Shown: one piece after another, positions 1 to 10,634 of the stretch | How the letters are laid out: each line of letters starts with the position of its first letter | Numbering within the stretch: position 1 is the first letter of the stretch | Assembly (NCBI RefSeq): GCF_902153245.2 | Contig: NZ_CABFWF030000008.1 | Location: 201,092 to 246,305, forward strand | From: Pseudorhizobium endolithicum | GTDB taxonomy: Bacteria; Pseudomonadota; Alphaproteobacteria; Rhizobiales; Rhizobiaceae | DNA: 45,214 nucleotides | Reading direction: 5' to 3' | Notes under the pieces: generated by a model | Seen by the model: the letters and a program-made list of their open reading frames with translations, nothing else | The model's database searches: none | Told to the model about the DNA's origin: nothing | Made by a program: the position numbers and the translations under genes

Positions 1-63
1 ACTGAATAACAAGCCACGGCGGAGCCTTCCGCGCGTGAACAAAGGCGTATCGAGGAGCGACCG

Positions 64-2199
<2,136 letters not shown>

Positions 2200-2203
2200 T
2201 GCG

Positions 2204-3310
2204 TCAGCCTTGCCTTACCGTGTCTCGAACATGGTCCCCGATGGCAAGGCAGGAGGTGAGACCCGGCGACTCGATGCCGAACAGGTTGACGAGACCGGCC
2301 ACGCCATGCGCCGGCGGCCCCTGGATGAGGAAGTCCTGCGACGCCACCTCCGGCGGCACGATCTTCGGCCGGATGCCGGAATAGGCGGGGATCAGCGAAC
2401 CGTCGGCAAGACCCGGATAGTAGCGCCGGATACCGCGGTAGAAGCTCTCGGCGCGGGCCGGGTCGACCTCGTATCGCAGACCATCCACCCATTCGACGTC
2501 GGGGCCGAAGCGTGCCCGGCCGGCAAGATCGAGCGTCAGGTGGATGCCGAGCCCGCCCTTTACCGGCACCGGGTAGATCAGTCGCGAAAACGGCGTCCTG
2601 CCGGTCATCGAGAAATAGCTGCCCTTGGCGAAGTAGGCCTGCGGCACCTTTTCCGGCGGCATTCCGGCGATCCTCCTCGCCAGACCCGGCGCTCCGTGCC
2701 CGGCAGCATTGACCAGCAGCCGGCAGCGCAGCGCGGCGGGTTCTTCGCCGCCAATCTCGATCTCCACTCCCGCCTCGACCGCCCGACCCGCCACCACCGG
2801 CGCCTTGAAGGCGATCAGGGCGCCTGCATCTTCCGCGTCGCCCAGCAGCGAGGTCATCAGCGCATGGCTGTCGATGATGCCGGTCGAAGGCGAAAGCAGC
2901 GCGCCGGTGGCGGAAAGGGCAGGCTCCAGATCCATCGCTTCCTCGGCGGAAATCTGCCGCAGGTCGTCGACGCCGTTCGCCGCGGCCCGGGCGGCGATCC
3001 CCGGCAACACTTCGAGCTCCTCCGGCGAGGTTGCGACAATCAGCTTGCCGCAGTTGCGGTGCGGCAGACCACGCTCCGCGCAATACCGGTAGAGCTGGTG
3101 CCTCCCGGCCACGCAGAGCTTCGCCATGAGGCTGTCCGAGGGATAATAGATCCCGGCGTGAATGACCTCGCTGTTGCGCGAGGACGTTCCGGTGCCGATC
3201 GCGTTGTCCGCTTCGAGGACCAGCACCTCGCGACCCGCAAGCGCCAGTGCCCTTGCGGTCGCCAGTCCGACGACGCCTGCACCGACCACCACGCAATCCA
3301 CGTCCTCCAC
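2204..3310 (-). CDS. FAD-dependent oxidoreductase, L-2-hydroxyglutarate dehydrogenase (LhgO)-like
   Basis: About 368 aa from a GTG start at 3310, preceded by GGGAG seven bases upstream. Longer in-frame starts exist up to 3370 but add residues unlike the family. The N-terminus is a classic Rossmann dinucleotide fold ([18 protein letters not shown]) followed by an acidic strand end (VLVLEAD). The segment [15 protein letters not shown] is typical of the DAO/LhgO group that oxidises 2-hydroxy acids and passes electrons to quinone. It is convergent with the mutase. The exact substrate (L-2-hydroxyglutarate, or another hydroxy or amino acid) cannot be set from sequence alone. Confidence 0.88.
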   Translation of the reverse strand: MEDVDCVVVGAGVVGLATARALALAGREVLVLEADNAIGTGTSSRNSEVIHAGIYYPSDSLMAKLCVAGRHQLYRYCAERGLPHRNCGKLIVATSPEELEVLPGIAARAAANGVDDLRQISAEEAMDLEPALSATGALLSPSTGIIDSHALMTSLLGDAEDAGALIAFKAPVVAGRAVEAGVEIEIGGEEPAALRCRLLVNAAGHGAPGLARRIAGMPPEKVPQAYFAKGSYFSMTGRTPFSRLIYPVPVKGGLGIHLTLDLAGRARFGPDVEWVDGLRYEVDPARAESFYRGIRRYYPGLADGSLIPAYSGIRPKIVPPEVASQDFLIQGPPAHGVAGLVNLFGIESPGLTSCLAIGDHVRDTVRQG

Positions 3311-3531
3311 GTCGCTCTCCCGCCTGTTAAACTGGCCAGAAGTGATACCGGAAGGAAAACCGGAGGACAAAGGCCATCGTCCCGATTGATCCGGATGGCG
3401 GCGGGTTGCGGCTTAAGTCTACTTGCCGAAGCCTGAAATCCGGTCGAGTCTGCGGGACGGGAGCAGCTCCGGTTCTTTCGCGGGCTGGGACGAGTGATGG
3501 ACAGCGCAGAAGGCGGTATGGAGACGATGGC

Positions 3532-5697
3532 GTGACGCCCGGAACGTTCGGTGACGCGGCGGCGGGTGCGAGCGCCCCGTTGATCGCCCTCGACACCGTC
3601 GTGCTCGATACCGAAACCACGGGGCTTGACGTAAGGCAGGACCGCATCGTCCAGATCGGCGCGATCCGCATGCACGGCGCGGACATTCTGGAAACGCAGG
3701 TCTTTGACGTCATCATCAACCCCGGCATCCCGATCCCCGCGGGGTCCAGCCGCGTGCACGGGCTTGCCGATGCCGATGTTTCCGGCCGCCCGAATTTTGC
3801 TCAGGTCGCCCGCGAACTGGAGACGTTCATCGGCAACCGGGTCGTCGTCGGCCATTCGATCAACTTCGACCTCGCCATGCTGCGCAACGAGGCGCATCGC
3901 CACGGCGTGCGCTGGAAGGAGCCGCGCTGGCTCGACATCGCCCTGATGTCGGTCGCCATCACGCCGGGCCTCGTCAGCCCCTCCCTGGACAACCTGGCCC
4001 TTACCTACGGCATCGAAATCGAGGGCCGTCATACTGCGCTGGGTGATGCCCGCGCGACGGCCGCCGTCTATGCCGCCATGCAACAGCGCCTTATCGGCAA
4101 GGGCGTCCGCACTCTGGGCGAGGCGGAAAATCTCGGGTGGTCGGCCCATGCGCTTGTTGCGCAGCAGCAGGGGGTGGGCTGGTTCGAGCGCCCGGCCGGC
4201 GGGCCGGATTTCGTTCACACGGCAATCGAGATCGGAAGCAAGCGGGCAATCGACAGCTTCCTCTATCGCCAGCGGCTGGAAGACGTGATGAGCAGTCCGC
4301 CGATCACCGTGGATGCCGGTGCCTCGCTGCACGAGGCGGCCCGCCTGATGGCGGACAAGGGCATAGGCTGCGTCATCGTCAGGCAGGCCGATGGGCCGCA
4401 TGGGATACTGACCGAGCGTGACGTCCTGCGGGTGCTGGCCGACAGGGGACCGGAGGCCGGTGCGACGGTGGTCGGCACGATCATGAGCTCGCCGGTCATC
4501 ACCGCACCCGGGGATACGTTTCTCTACCGGGCGCTCGGACTGATGGCGCGCCGGAACCTCCGCTATCTCGGCGTCCGAAACGAGCACGGCGACCTCGCCG
4601 GTGTCTTCACCCTTCGAACCCTCCTGCGGGAGCGGGCGCTTTCGACGCTGACGGTGGGCGACGAAATTGCTGCAGCGACGCGCCCGCGCGAACTCGCACG
4701 GGTCCGGGCGGCTCTCCCCTCCCTCGCTTCGGGCCTGATCTCCGACGGCCTCAACGCGCAGGCGGTGGGGGCGGTGATTGCCGCGGAAGGACGTGCGATG
4801 ACCGCTCGGGCCGCGGAGATCGCCGAGGGCGAACTTCTGGCGGCCGGTCACGGCCCGCCGCCGGCCGATTATGCCCTGCTCGTTCTCGGATCGGGCGGCA
4901 GGGGCGAGAGCCTGCTGGCGGCGGATCAGGACAATGCGCTGGTGATCGACGACGACTACCACGGCGACCTCGATTCGGAGGAGGACTGGTTCAGCCGCTT
5001 CTCCATGCGCGTCAACGAGATCCTCGACCGCGCGGGCGTCCCGTACTGTCGCGGCGGCGTGATGGCGAAGAACCGCTCCTGGCGCAGGAGACATGGCGAA
5101 TGGCTTCGGCAGGCGCGGATCTGGGCGACGGAGCCGTCGCGGCAGGGTTTGGCAAACGTCGACATCTTCTTCGACTTCGCGCCGGCCCACGTCTCCTCGA
5201 CGAAGGCGGCAGGGCTCGCGGACAGCCTCCGGCTCGAGTGCGCCCATGTTGCGCGCGCTTCCCCGGGCATGCTGCGGATCCTCAGCGAGGACGCGGCGGC
5301 ACGCTACAGCCCGCTCGGCATGTTCGGCCGCATCCGAAAGGACAATGGCGGACGCGTCGACCTCAAGAATGGTGCCTTGCTGCCGATCGTCTCCGGCGCC
5401 CGGGTCGTCGCGCTTCGTCATGAGATCCCCGCCCACACAACGCCGGAGCGACTGCGGCAGGCAGCCGCTGCCGCCAGGCGTTCGGAGAGCGTTGCGGCGC
5501 TGCTGGCCGACATGCACGGTTTCCTGATGCGGCTTATCCTGACACAGCAGATCGCCGACATCGAAGCCGGAATCAAGCCGGGCGGTACGGTGGACGTATC
5601 CCGGCTCAACCGCAGGGACATGGAGCGGTTGCGCCACGCGCTCCAGCATGTCGGCCTGGTGCGCAATCTCGTGGGAGACCTGCTGCGGGAGACCTGA
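3532..5697 (+). CDS. Exonuclease / CBS pair / DUF294 nucleotidyltransferase-like signalling protein
   Basis: About 721 aa from a GTG start with GGAG eight bases upstream; the longer frame back to a TTG at 3406 has no family-like residues. It has three parts in order. First is a DEDD 3'-5' exonuclease domain like DNA polymerase III epsilon (DTETTGLD near residue 26, then GHSINFDLAML and HTALGDARA). Second is a CBS pair at about 251-364 (TERDVLRVL in the first repeat), likely binding an adenine nucleotide. Third is a DUF294 nucleotidyltransferase-like domain with GSGGRGE (453-459) and DQDNAL, plus its C-terminal partner. Related proteins usually lack the exonuclease part or carry a cyclic-nucleotide-binding domain. 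The role is unproven; nucleotide-sensing control is likely. It stands alone, convergent with the TRAP operon. Confidence 0.88.
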   Translation: MTPGTFGDAAAGASAPLIALDTVVLDTETTGLDVRQDRIVQIGAIRMHGADILETQVFDVIINPGIPIPAGSSRVHGLADADVSGRPNFAQVARELETFIGNRVVVGHSINFDLAMLRNEAHRHGVRWKEPRWLDIALMSVAITPGLVSPSLDNLALTYGIEIEGRHTALGDARATAAVYAAMQQRLIGKGVRTLGEAENLGWSAHALVAQQQGVGWFERPAGGPDFVHTAIEIGSKRAIDSFLYRQRLEDVMSSPPITVDAGASLHEAARLMADKGIGCVIVRQADGPHGILTERDVLRVLADRGPEAGATVVGTIMSSPVITAPGDTFLYRALGLMARRNLRYLGVRNEHGDLAGVFTLRTLLRERALSTLTVGDEIAAATRPRELARVRAALPSLASGLISDGLNAQAVGAVIAAEGRAMTARAAEIAEGELLAAGHGPPPADYALLVLGSGGRGESLLAADQDNALVIDDDYHGDLDSEEDWFSRFSMRVNEILDRAGVPYCRGGVMAKNRSWRRRHGEWLRQARIWATEPSRQGLANVDIFFDFAPAHVSSTKAAGLADSLRLECAHVARASPGMLRILSEDAAARYSPLGMFGRIRKDNGGRVDLKNGALLPIVSGARVVALRHEIPAHTTPERLRQAAAAARRSESVAALLADMHGFLMRLILTQQIADIEAGIKPGGTVDVSRLNRRDMERLRHALQHVGLVRNLVGDLLRET

Positions 5698-5716
5698 GGC
5701 CGCTGCGGATTTCTGG

Positions 5717-6715
5717 TCAGCTCAGCCGCAGGATGGCATCTATGATCTTCCGGCCGCCGACGGCCCCGCCAAACTCCTGCCAGACGGGTTCGGCAAGCTT
5801 GCGCCATTGCTCCGGTGATTCCGGCTGCAGTACCCGAGCGCCCCGGGAGACCGCCAGGTCGAGCGACGTCTGCTCGTCGTCGGCCATCCAGGTGTTGAAG
5901 AGTTCCGTAGCCTTCCCCGAGATCTCCGTCAGGACCTGCCGCTCCTGGTCGTCGAGACGATCCCAGAAATCCGCGGCAAAGAAGATCACGCCTGCCGACC
6001 GGATATGGGAGGTCCGGGTCAGGAACGGCACGACCTCGTATAGCTTGAGCCCCGCATAGGCCGAAATGGTCAGGTCCATCGCGTCGGCCACTCCGGTGGA
6101 GAGCGCATTGTAGGTCTCCGTGATCGGAATGCCGACGGGGATCGCTCCGAAGCCGCTCCAGAGACTGGTATGGAGCCGGCTCTGGATCACCCGCATCGTC
6201 TTTCCCCGCATCTGCTGCGGCAGCGTTACCGCTTCCTTGGCAAGCAGATTGCGGGCACCGTAATCGATGAAGCCCCCGACGACGAACCTCTGCTCGGCAA
6301 GGCGCACGACCAGTCCCTCGCCGATCTCACCACCGACGACGCGGCGCATATGATGCTGGTCCCGGTACAGGAAGGGCAGGTCCAGCACCTGCAGTTCCGG
6401 CACCCAGGCCGCGAGGGTGGAGACGGTGGAGAGGCTTGCCTGGATGGAACCGAGCAATGCCCCATCCGCCACTTCCTTTTCACCACCGAGCGCGCCATTG
6501 GCGACGATCCTGAAGCGGAACCGGTTCGGCAGGCGCTCCTCGGCGCGATCAGCGATCCACCGCCAGATCCGCGTCTCCGGCTTGTCTTCGCCAAGCAGCG
6601 AAGCGACCGTCACCGGGGTTGTCCGGGCGGCGGCGGGCCGTACGAGACGAGGAGAGGCTAAGGCCGGAACCAGGGCGGCGGCCGTGAGCAGGGTGCGGCG
6701 TGTGAGAGGGATCAT
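5717..6715 (-). CDS. TRAP transporter substrate-binding protein, DctP family
   Basis: 332 aa. It is the periplasmic binding subunit of a TRAP transporter. The N-terminus has a twin-arginine signal (LTRRTLLTAAALVPALA) with likely cleavage after AAA near residue 30. The body carries family features: GGEKEVADGALLGSI, LPFLYRD, the MRGKTMRVIQS segment with the Arg that binds the ligand carboxylate, and ITETYNALSTGVADAMD. It starts 12 bp after the fused permease and is the last gene of the riboswitch-led operon. The ligand is unknown. The operon position suggests a thiamine-related compound, but a carboxylate-binding Arg would be unusual for a simple pyrimidine. Confidence 0.93.
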   Translation of the reverse strand: MIPLTRRTLLTAAALVPALASPRLVRPAAARTTPVTVASLLGEDKPETRIWRWIADRAEERLPNRFRFRIVANGALGGEKEVADGALLGSIQASLSTVSTLAAWVPELQVLDLPFLYRDQHHMRRVVGGEIGEGLVVRLAEQRFVVGGFIDYGARNLLAKEAVTLPQQMRGKTMRVIQSRLHTSLWSGFGAIPVGIPITETYNALSTGVADAMDLTISAYAGLKLYEVVPFLTRTSHIRSAGVIFFAADFWDRLDDQERQVLTEISGKATELFNTWMADDEQTSLDLAVSRGARVLQPESPEQWRKLAEPVWQEFGGAVGGRKIIDAILRLS

Positions 6716-6727
6716 CGAGCATTCCTT

Positions 6728-8605
6728 TCAGAGAAGAAGCGTCAGAAGGCAGAGGGCGAGAAGCGCGCATAGCAGCGCGACGAGATAGGGGATGACCGCC
6801 CGGAAGAGGGTGGCCGGCGGCACTCCGGTCGTGCCGCTGACCACGAAGACCAGCATGCCCACCGGCGGGGTCAACCCGCCCAGCATCAGGTTGACGACGA
6901 GGATCACGCCGAACAGCACTGGGTCGATGCCGGCGGCCACGGCGGCCGGCAGCAGGATCGGTCCGAGCAGCAGGATCGCCGCCCCGGTATCGAGCACCAT
7001 GCCTGCCGCAAGCAGGACAAGGTTGCAGAGAAGCAGGACCTGCCACGGGTTGCCGCCGAGGGTCCCGACCGCATTGGTCACCATGCCCGCCACGCCGTCG
7101 ACGGCAAGAAGAAACGCAAACGGGGCGGCCGCGCCGATCAGCAGGCCGAGCGCCGCAGCCTCGACCGCCGACCGGCGGAAGGTCGAAAAGAGGCCCGCCG
7201 GGCCTTGCCGGCCCGCCACCGCCAGCAGCAGCGCATAGCCGGCGGCGAGTGCCGCCGCTTCCGTGGGCGTCACGACCCCGAAGCGTATGCCGCCGACGAC
7301 AACCCCTACGAGCCCAAGCGCCGGAACGGCCTTCACAAGGGCCTTGCGACGTTCGTCGCCGCCGGCCCGGACGCTGCGGGCGCTGTCTCCGTTGGCAAGG
7401 CGGATCGCCACGGCGAGGCAGAGCGCCATGAGCAGGCCGGCATAGGCTCCGCCGACCAGCAGCGCGCCGACGGACAGGTCGGTCGCGGCAGCCAGGAGAA
7501 GAAATGCGATGGAAGGGGGGATGACATTGTCGAGCACGGACGTGGCGGCGATGATCGCGGCGGAACGCTCCGGCGGATAACCGTGACGGACAAGATGCGG
7601 ATGGAAGGTCGCCGCACCGAAGGCGGCATTCGCCACCGACGAACCGGATGCGCCGGAGAAGAGGACGCCCGAAAGCAGCGCAGTCTGCGCTAGGCCCGCC
7701 TTCCTGTGACCGACGAGGGCTTCCGCCAGCCGCACGAGGCGCGCACCGGCGCCGGACAGGGTCAGCAATCCGCCGCAAAGCAGGAAGAAGGGGATTGCCA
7801 GCAGCAGGAATTTCGACATGCCGCCGGCTACCGACGAGGCGATTGCGGCCTCGCCCAATCCGCCGCCAAAGGGAAGAGCGAGGAAGACGCCGACGAGCAG
7901 GCAGTGGGCAAGCGGCGCTCCCAGTGCCAATCCTGTTCCGGCGGCAAGCGCCGCAACCATGCTCGGCTGCCATTCCGAGACTATCCGTACATCGGGCACG
8001 GCGAGGACGGCCGCGCCTGCCAAGATCAGGGAAAGGCACGCCCCGATGGCCCGGCCCTCGCTGATGCGGACGAGCAGGAGGGTGATGACGAGCAGAAGAC
8101 CTCCTCCAGAGAGGCAGGCGAAGCGGACGGCTTCCGGAAGGCCGAGAACGGGAGACAAGGAGCGCATGGCCGTAGCCGCCGCTCCGCCACCGGCGAGGAG
8201 GACGAAGCCGGCCGCAGCGGTGAAGGCATCCGCGCAGATGTCGGCCGACGCCTTCAGCCTTCCCGGCAGCAGCCGGGTGAGCCCGTCCAGCCGCAGCGAA
8301 AGCGGCCCGCGTAGGCTGAGCGGCATGCCGAGCGCGACGAGCGCCAGGAACAGCCAGAGGGCCGCCTCCTCGGTTCCTACGATGCCGGTCGACAGCAGGT
8401 ACCGAAGACCGACCGAGACCAGAACGAGCCCGAGAAGCAGCATGAGGAGAATGGCGGCGCAGGCCGACAGCAGCTGTTCGAGGCGGTGAACCATCCGGCC
8501 CGCCAAGGCGGCCGCGCCGGCAGGTCCCCTGCCGTCCGCCGGTGGCGACAAAGTCGCCGCAAAACTGTTTGGCAGGGCCGCCGGCCGGCGCTGCATCCCC
8601 GTCAT
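6728..8605 (-). CDS. TRAP transporter fused small and large permease (DctQM)
   Basis: 625 aa. The start ATG at 8605 overlaps the thiY stop as ATGA; the open frame runs further upstream only as an antisense-like shadow of thiY. Residues ~40-200 form the four-helix DctQ part, then a DctM part of about 12 helices follows (SGASGSSVANAAFGAATFHPHL, VLDNVIPPSIAFLLLA, GVVTPTEAAALAAGYALLL, LTPPVGMLVFV). Fused QM permeases are known in the TRAP family and use a sodium or proton gradient. It is translationally coupled to thiY, so it shares the TPP-riboswitch transcript. The compound carried is not known. Confidence 0.93.
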   Translation of the reverse strand: MTGMQRRPAALPNSFAATLSPPADGRGPAGAAALAGRMVHRLEQLLSACAAILLMLLLGLVLVSVGLRYLLSTGIVGTEEAALWLFLALVALGMPLSLRGPLSLRLDGLTRLLPGRLKASADICADAFTAAAGFVLLAGGGAAATAMRSLSPVLGLPEAVRFACLSGGGLLLVITLLLVRISEGRAIGACLSLILAGAAVLAVPDVRIVSEWQPSMVAALAAGTGLALGAPLAHCLLVGVFLALPFGGGLGEAAIASSVAGGMSKFLLLAIPFFLLCGGLLTLSGAGARLVRLAEALVGHRKAGLAQTALLSGVLFSGASGSSVANAAFGAATFHPHLVRHGYPPERSAAIIAATSVLDNVIPPSIAFLLLAAATDLSVGALLVGGAYAGLLMALCLAVAIRLANGDSARSVRAGGDERRKALVKAVPALGLVGVVVGGIRFGVVTPTEAAALAAGYALLLAVAGRQGPAGLFSTFRRSAVEAAALGLLIGAAAPFAFLLAVDGVAGMVTNAVGTLGGNPWQVLLLCNLVLLAAGMVLDTGAAILLLGPILLPAAVAAGIDPVLFGVILVVNLMLGGLTPPVGMLVFVVSGTTGVPPATLFRAVIPYLVALLCALLALCLLTLLL

Positions 8606-9546
8606 CGGCCGATTTCGATCGCCAGGTCTTCGACCGCCGGAGACCGCTCGATCAGGCCGCTTTCGGCCATGAAGGCGCCGAAACGCTCGTAGCGAGCCCG
8701 GTCCAGCGCGGCGGGGCGCTTGGCAAAGCGAGGGAGGGTGTCGGTGAAGGCCTGCCGGTTCAGCGCATCGTCGAGATTCGGATAGGCCTTGATGAAGAGC
8801 GCCCAGGCCTCTTCGGGATGATTGGTGAGGAAGATGCTGGCCTGTTCCACGGCCTGCAGGAAGCGGCGCAGCCGGTCGTCCCCAGCGAGATCCCTGTGGA
8901 CGACGAAAATCAATTCGTCGTAGACGGGCACGCCGTACTCCTCCGGAAAGAAGGAACGTGCCTCGCCGCCCTCGAGCCGGATCTGGGTCAGCTCGAAATT
9001 GCGGAAGCCACCGACCGTGGCATCCACCTGACCGCCGAGCAGGGACGAGGTGAGAGCGAAGTTGACGTTGACGAGTTTCACCTCGTCGAGGCCGACGCCT
9101 TCCACGGCGAGCATGCGCTTCAGCAACGCATCCTCGAAGCCCGAGACGGAGAAGCCGATCTTCCTGCCCTTTAGGTCCGCAAGCGATCCGACCGGTCCAT
9201 CCGCGAGCACCGTGACCGTGTTGAGCGGAGTCTCCACCAGCGTGCCGAAGCGCACGAGCGGCAGGCCGGCGGCATGGTCGAGATAGAGGTTGGGCTGATA
9301 GTGAACTCCGATATCCGCCTGCTTTGCCGAGACCAGCCGCGGAACGGCGGACGGATCGGCGGGCGGGACCAGCTCGACCTCCAGCCCGGCCTGCTGGAAC
9401 AATCCTTTCTCGAGCGCCACGACCATGGGAGCGTGGTCGGGATTGACGAACCATTCCAGCAGCACCGACAGGCGATCGGCTGCGAAGGAGGGCACGGGCA
9501 TCGCAAAGAGTGCAAGCAGGACGAGGGATAGGAAGCAAAGCTTCAT
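8602..9546 (-). CDS. thiY: ThiY-like substrate-binding protein (NMT1/THI5 family)
   Basis: 314 aa with a Sec signal peptide cleaved about residue 22 (MPVPSFA/AD). The mature start (SVLLEWFVNPDHAPMVVALEKG) matches the NMT1/THI5-like fold of ThiY proteins, which bind formylaminopyrimidine thiamine precursors; W-F/V-NPDHAP is the ligand-pocket signature. Other typical parts are DIGVHYQPNLYL and LKGRKIGFSVSGFED. The start overlaps the thiX stop as ATGA. Being downstream of a TPP riboswitch supports thiamine precursor uptake over the taurine or nitrate relatives of this fold. Confidence 0.92.
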   Translation of the reverse strand: MKLCFLSLVLLALFAMPVPSFAADRLSVLLEWFVNPDHAPMVVALEKGLFQQAGLEVELVPPADPSAVPRLVSAKQADIGVHYQPNLYLDHAAGLPLVRFGTLVETPLNTVTVLADGPVGSLADLKGRKIGFSVSGFEDALLKRMLAVEGVGLDEVKLVNVNFALTSSLLGGQVDATVGGFRNFELTQIRLEGGEARSFFPEEYGVPVYDELIFVVHRDLAGDDRLRRFLQAVEQASIFLTNHPEEAWALFIKAYPNLDDALNRQAFTDTLPRFAKRPAALDRARYERFGAFMAESGLIERSPAVEDLAIEIGR

Positions 9547-10322
9547 GATTTGTTTCTCCGGCTAACGATTCGGGACGAGTGTTCGGTTTCCGGTGCCCAG
9601 GGCGTCAGCCGCGCCGTCAGCCGGTCGACGGCGAGGCGCAGCAGAAGCGTCAGCAAAGCCAGGACAGCCATTGCGGCGAAGACAGTATCGGTCTGCATGC
9701 GGGCGTTGGCCTGGACCATGACGAAACCCAGACCTGCTGAGGCGCCCACCCACTCACCGACGACGGCACCGATCGGCGCGAGCGGTGCGGCGACCCTGAG
9801 GCCCGAGATCAAGCCCGGCAGGGCCAGCGGCAGGCGGACGTACCGGAGCGTCTGCCAGTGGGTCGCGCGTGTCAGGGCGACGGCGTCGAGGATCGCCGGC
9901 TCCGTGCGGCGCAATCCGTCGGCAAAGGCCGAGGCGACCGGAAAGAAGATGATGATCGTCGCCATGACCGCCTTGGACCCGATGCCGAAGCCGAACCACA
10001 GCACGAGGATGGGCGCGAGGACGAAGACGGGCAGCGCCTGCAGCACCAGGATCAGCGGCCAGAGAAGCCGGCCGAGCCGCGGGAAGGCGGCGGCAGCCAG
10101 AGCCGCAAGCATTCCGATCAAGGTGCCGCAAACCAGCCCGACGACGATTTCCGCCAGCGTGACGAGACTGTTGCGGAAAAGAAAATCCCCCTGCCGCACG
10201 AAGGCGGCCAGAACCTGCGACGGCGACGGCAGGATGTAGCGCGGAGGGTCCGCGAGCGTGACGCCGGCCTGCCAGAGCACCAGCAGCCCGAAGACGCCCG
10301 ATCCGGTGTGACGGAGGGACAT
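9543..10322 (-). CDS. thiX: ThiX-like ABC transporter permease
   Basis: 259 aa inner-membrane permease of the ABC type that pairs with NMT1/THI5 binding proteins. It has about six membrane helices, the family lead YILPSPSQVLAAF, and the cytoplasmic coupling loop DAVALTRATHWQTLRYVRLPLALPG-like around residues 145-170, where the EAA motif is reduced. It is the first gene after the TPP riboswitch, about 150 bp downstream. No strong Shine-Dalgarno sequence is visible before the ATG. The partner ATPase (ThiZ) expected next to thiX and thiY is absent from the operon and from nearby DNA; the only ABC ATPase in the window belongs to the siderophore system. Confidence 0.92.
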   Translation of the reverse strand: MSLRHTGSGVFGLLVLWQAGVTLADPPRYILPSPSQVLAAFVRQGDFLFRNSLVTLAEIVVGLVCGTLIGMLAALAAAAFPRLGRLLWPLILVLQALPVFVLAPILVLWFGFGIGSKAVMATIIIFFPVASAFADGLRRTEPAILDAVALTRATHWQTLRYVRLPLALPGLISGLRVAAPLAPIGAVVGEWVGASAGLGFVMVQANARMQTDTVFAAMAVLALLTLLLRLAVDRLTARLTPWAPETEHSSRIVSRRNKS

Positions 10323-10403
10323 GGCGCGTGTTCTATCGCATCCAGGCGGGGTCCGGCGGCACGGAGGCAGGCGGGTATTGCGTCACAATGAACAGCATCG
10401 AGC

Positions 10404-10431
10404 GATCTCCAGACGTCACATCACGGAGATC
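10404..10431 (-). other. Hairpin in the riboswitch leader
   Basis: On the minus strand GATCTCC pairs perfectly with GGAGATC across a 14-nt loop, between the TPP aptamer and the thiX start. No T-run follows, so it does not look like a plain intrinsic terminator. It could be part of an expression platform (antiterminator or Rho-linked) or chance. Confidence 0.4.
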
Positions 10432-10473
10432 CAGGCAAAGCGGAGAAGAGAATTGGCGCCGAAATGGCCGTTT

Positions 10474-10556
10474 CCGTTCCTACGCCGGCATGACCCGGAT
10501 CAGGTTCAAGGGTCCGGCTCACCGCCATCTCAGCACCGTTACGATGCCCCCCTCGG
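10474..10556 (-). promoter_or_regulatory. TPP riboswitch (THI element)
   Basis: The minus strand carries the conserved parts of the thiamine-pyrophosphate aptamer in the right order: the P2 side beginning GAGGGGGGC, then CTGAGA (10533 down to 10528), then ACCCTTGAACCTGATCCGGG (10513 down to 10494), then CATGCCGGCGTAGGAA. Aptamers with these sequences bind TPP and switch off thiamine synthesis or transport genes. It lies 150 bp upstream of thiX and controls at least thiX, thiY and the coupled TRAP genes. A SECIS-like or other fold is not a realistic alternative. Confidence 0.97.
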
Positions 10557-10565
10557 AATAGGCCC

Positions 10566-10594
10566 ATGTTCCACGAAAGACCTTGCGCTGTCAA
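10566..10594 (-). promoter_or_regulatory. Promoter for the TPP-riboswitch operon
   Basis: A sigma-70 type promoter reads TTGACA (10594-10589), a 17-nt spacer, then GAACAT (10571-10566) on the minus strand. The predicted transcript start falls a few bases before the aptamer, as expected. The -35 is perfect and the -10 is moderate. It sits just after the stop of the methyltransferase/esterase gene, so the operon need not depend on read-through. Confidence 0.65.
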
Positions 10595-10634
10595 TCGAGC
10601 CTCCTCCCCAACTCTCCGCCGAGCCGGCGAGGTT

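Noticed and set aside
3040..5649. Very long open frame (869 aa) antisense to the exonuclease/DUF294 gene
   Set aside because: High-GC genes leave long stop-free antisense frames; the residues are Arg/Gly/Asp/His-rich without domains, while the plus strand has clear motifs.
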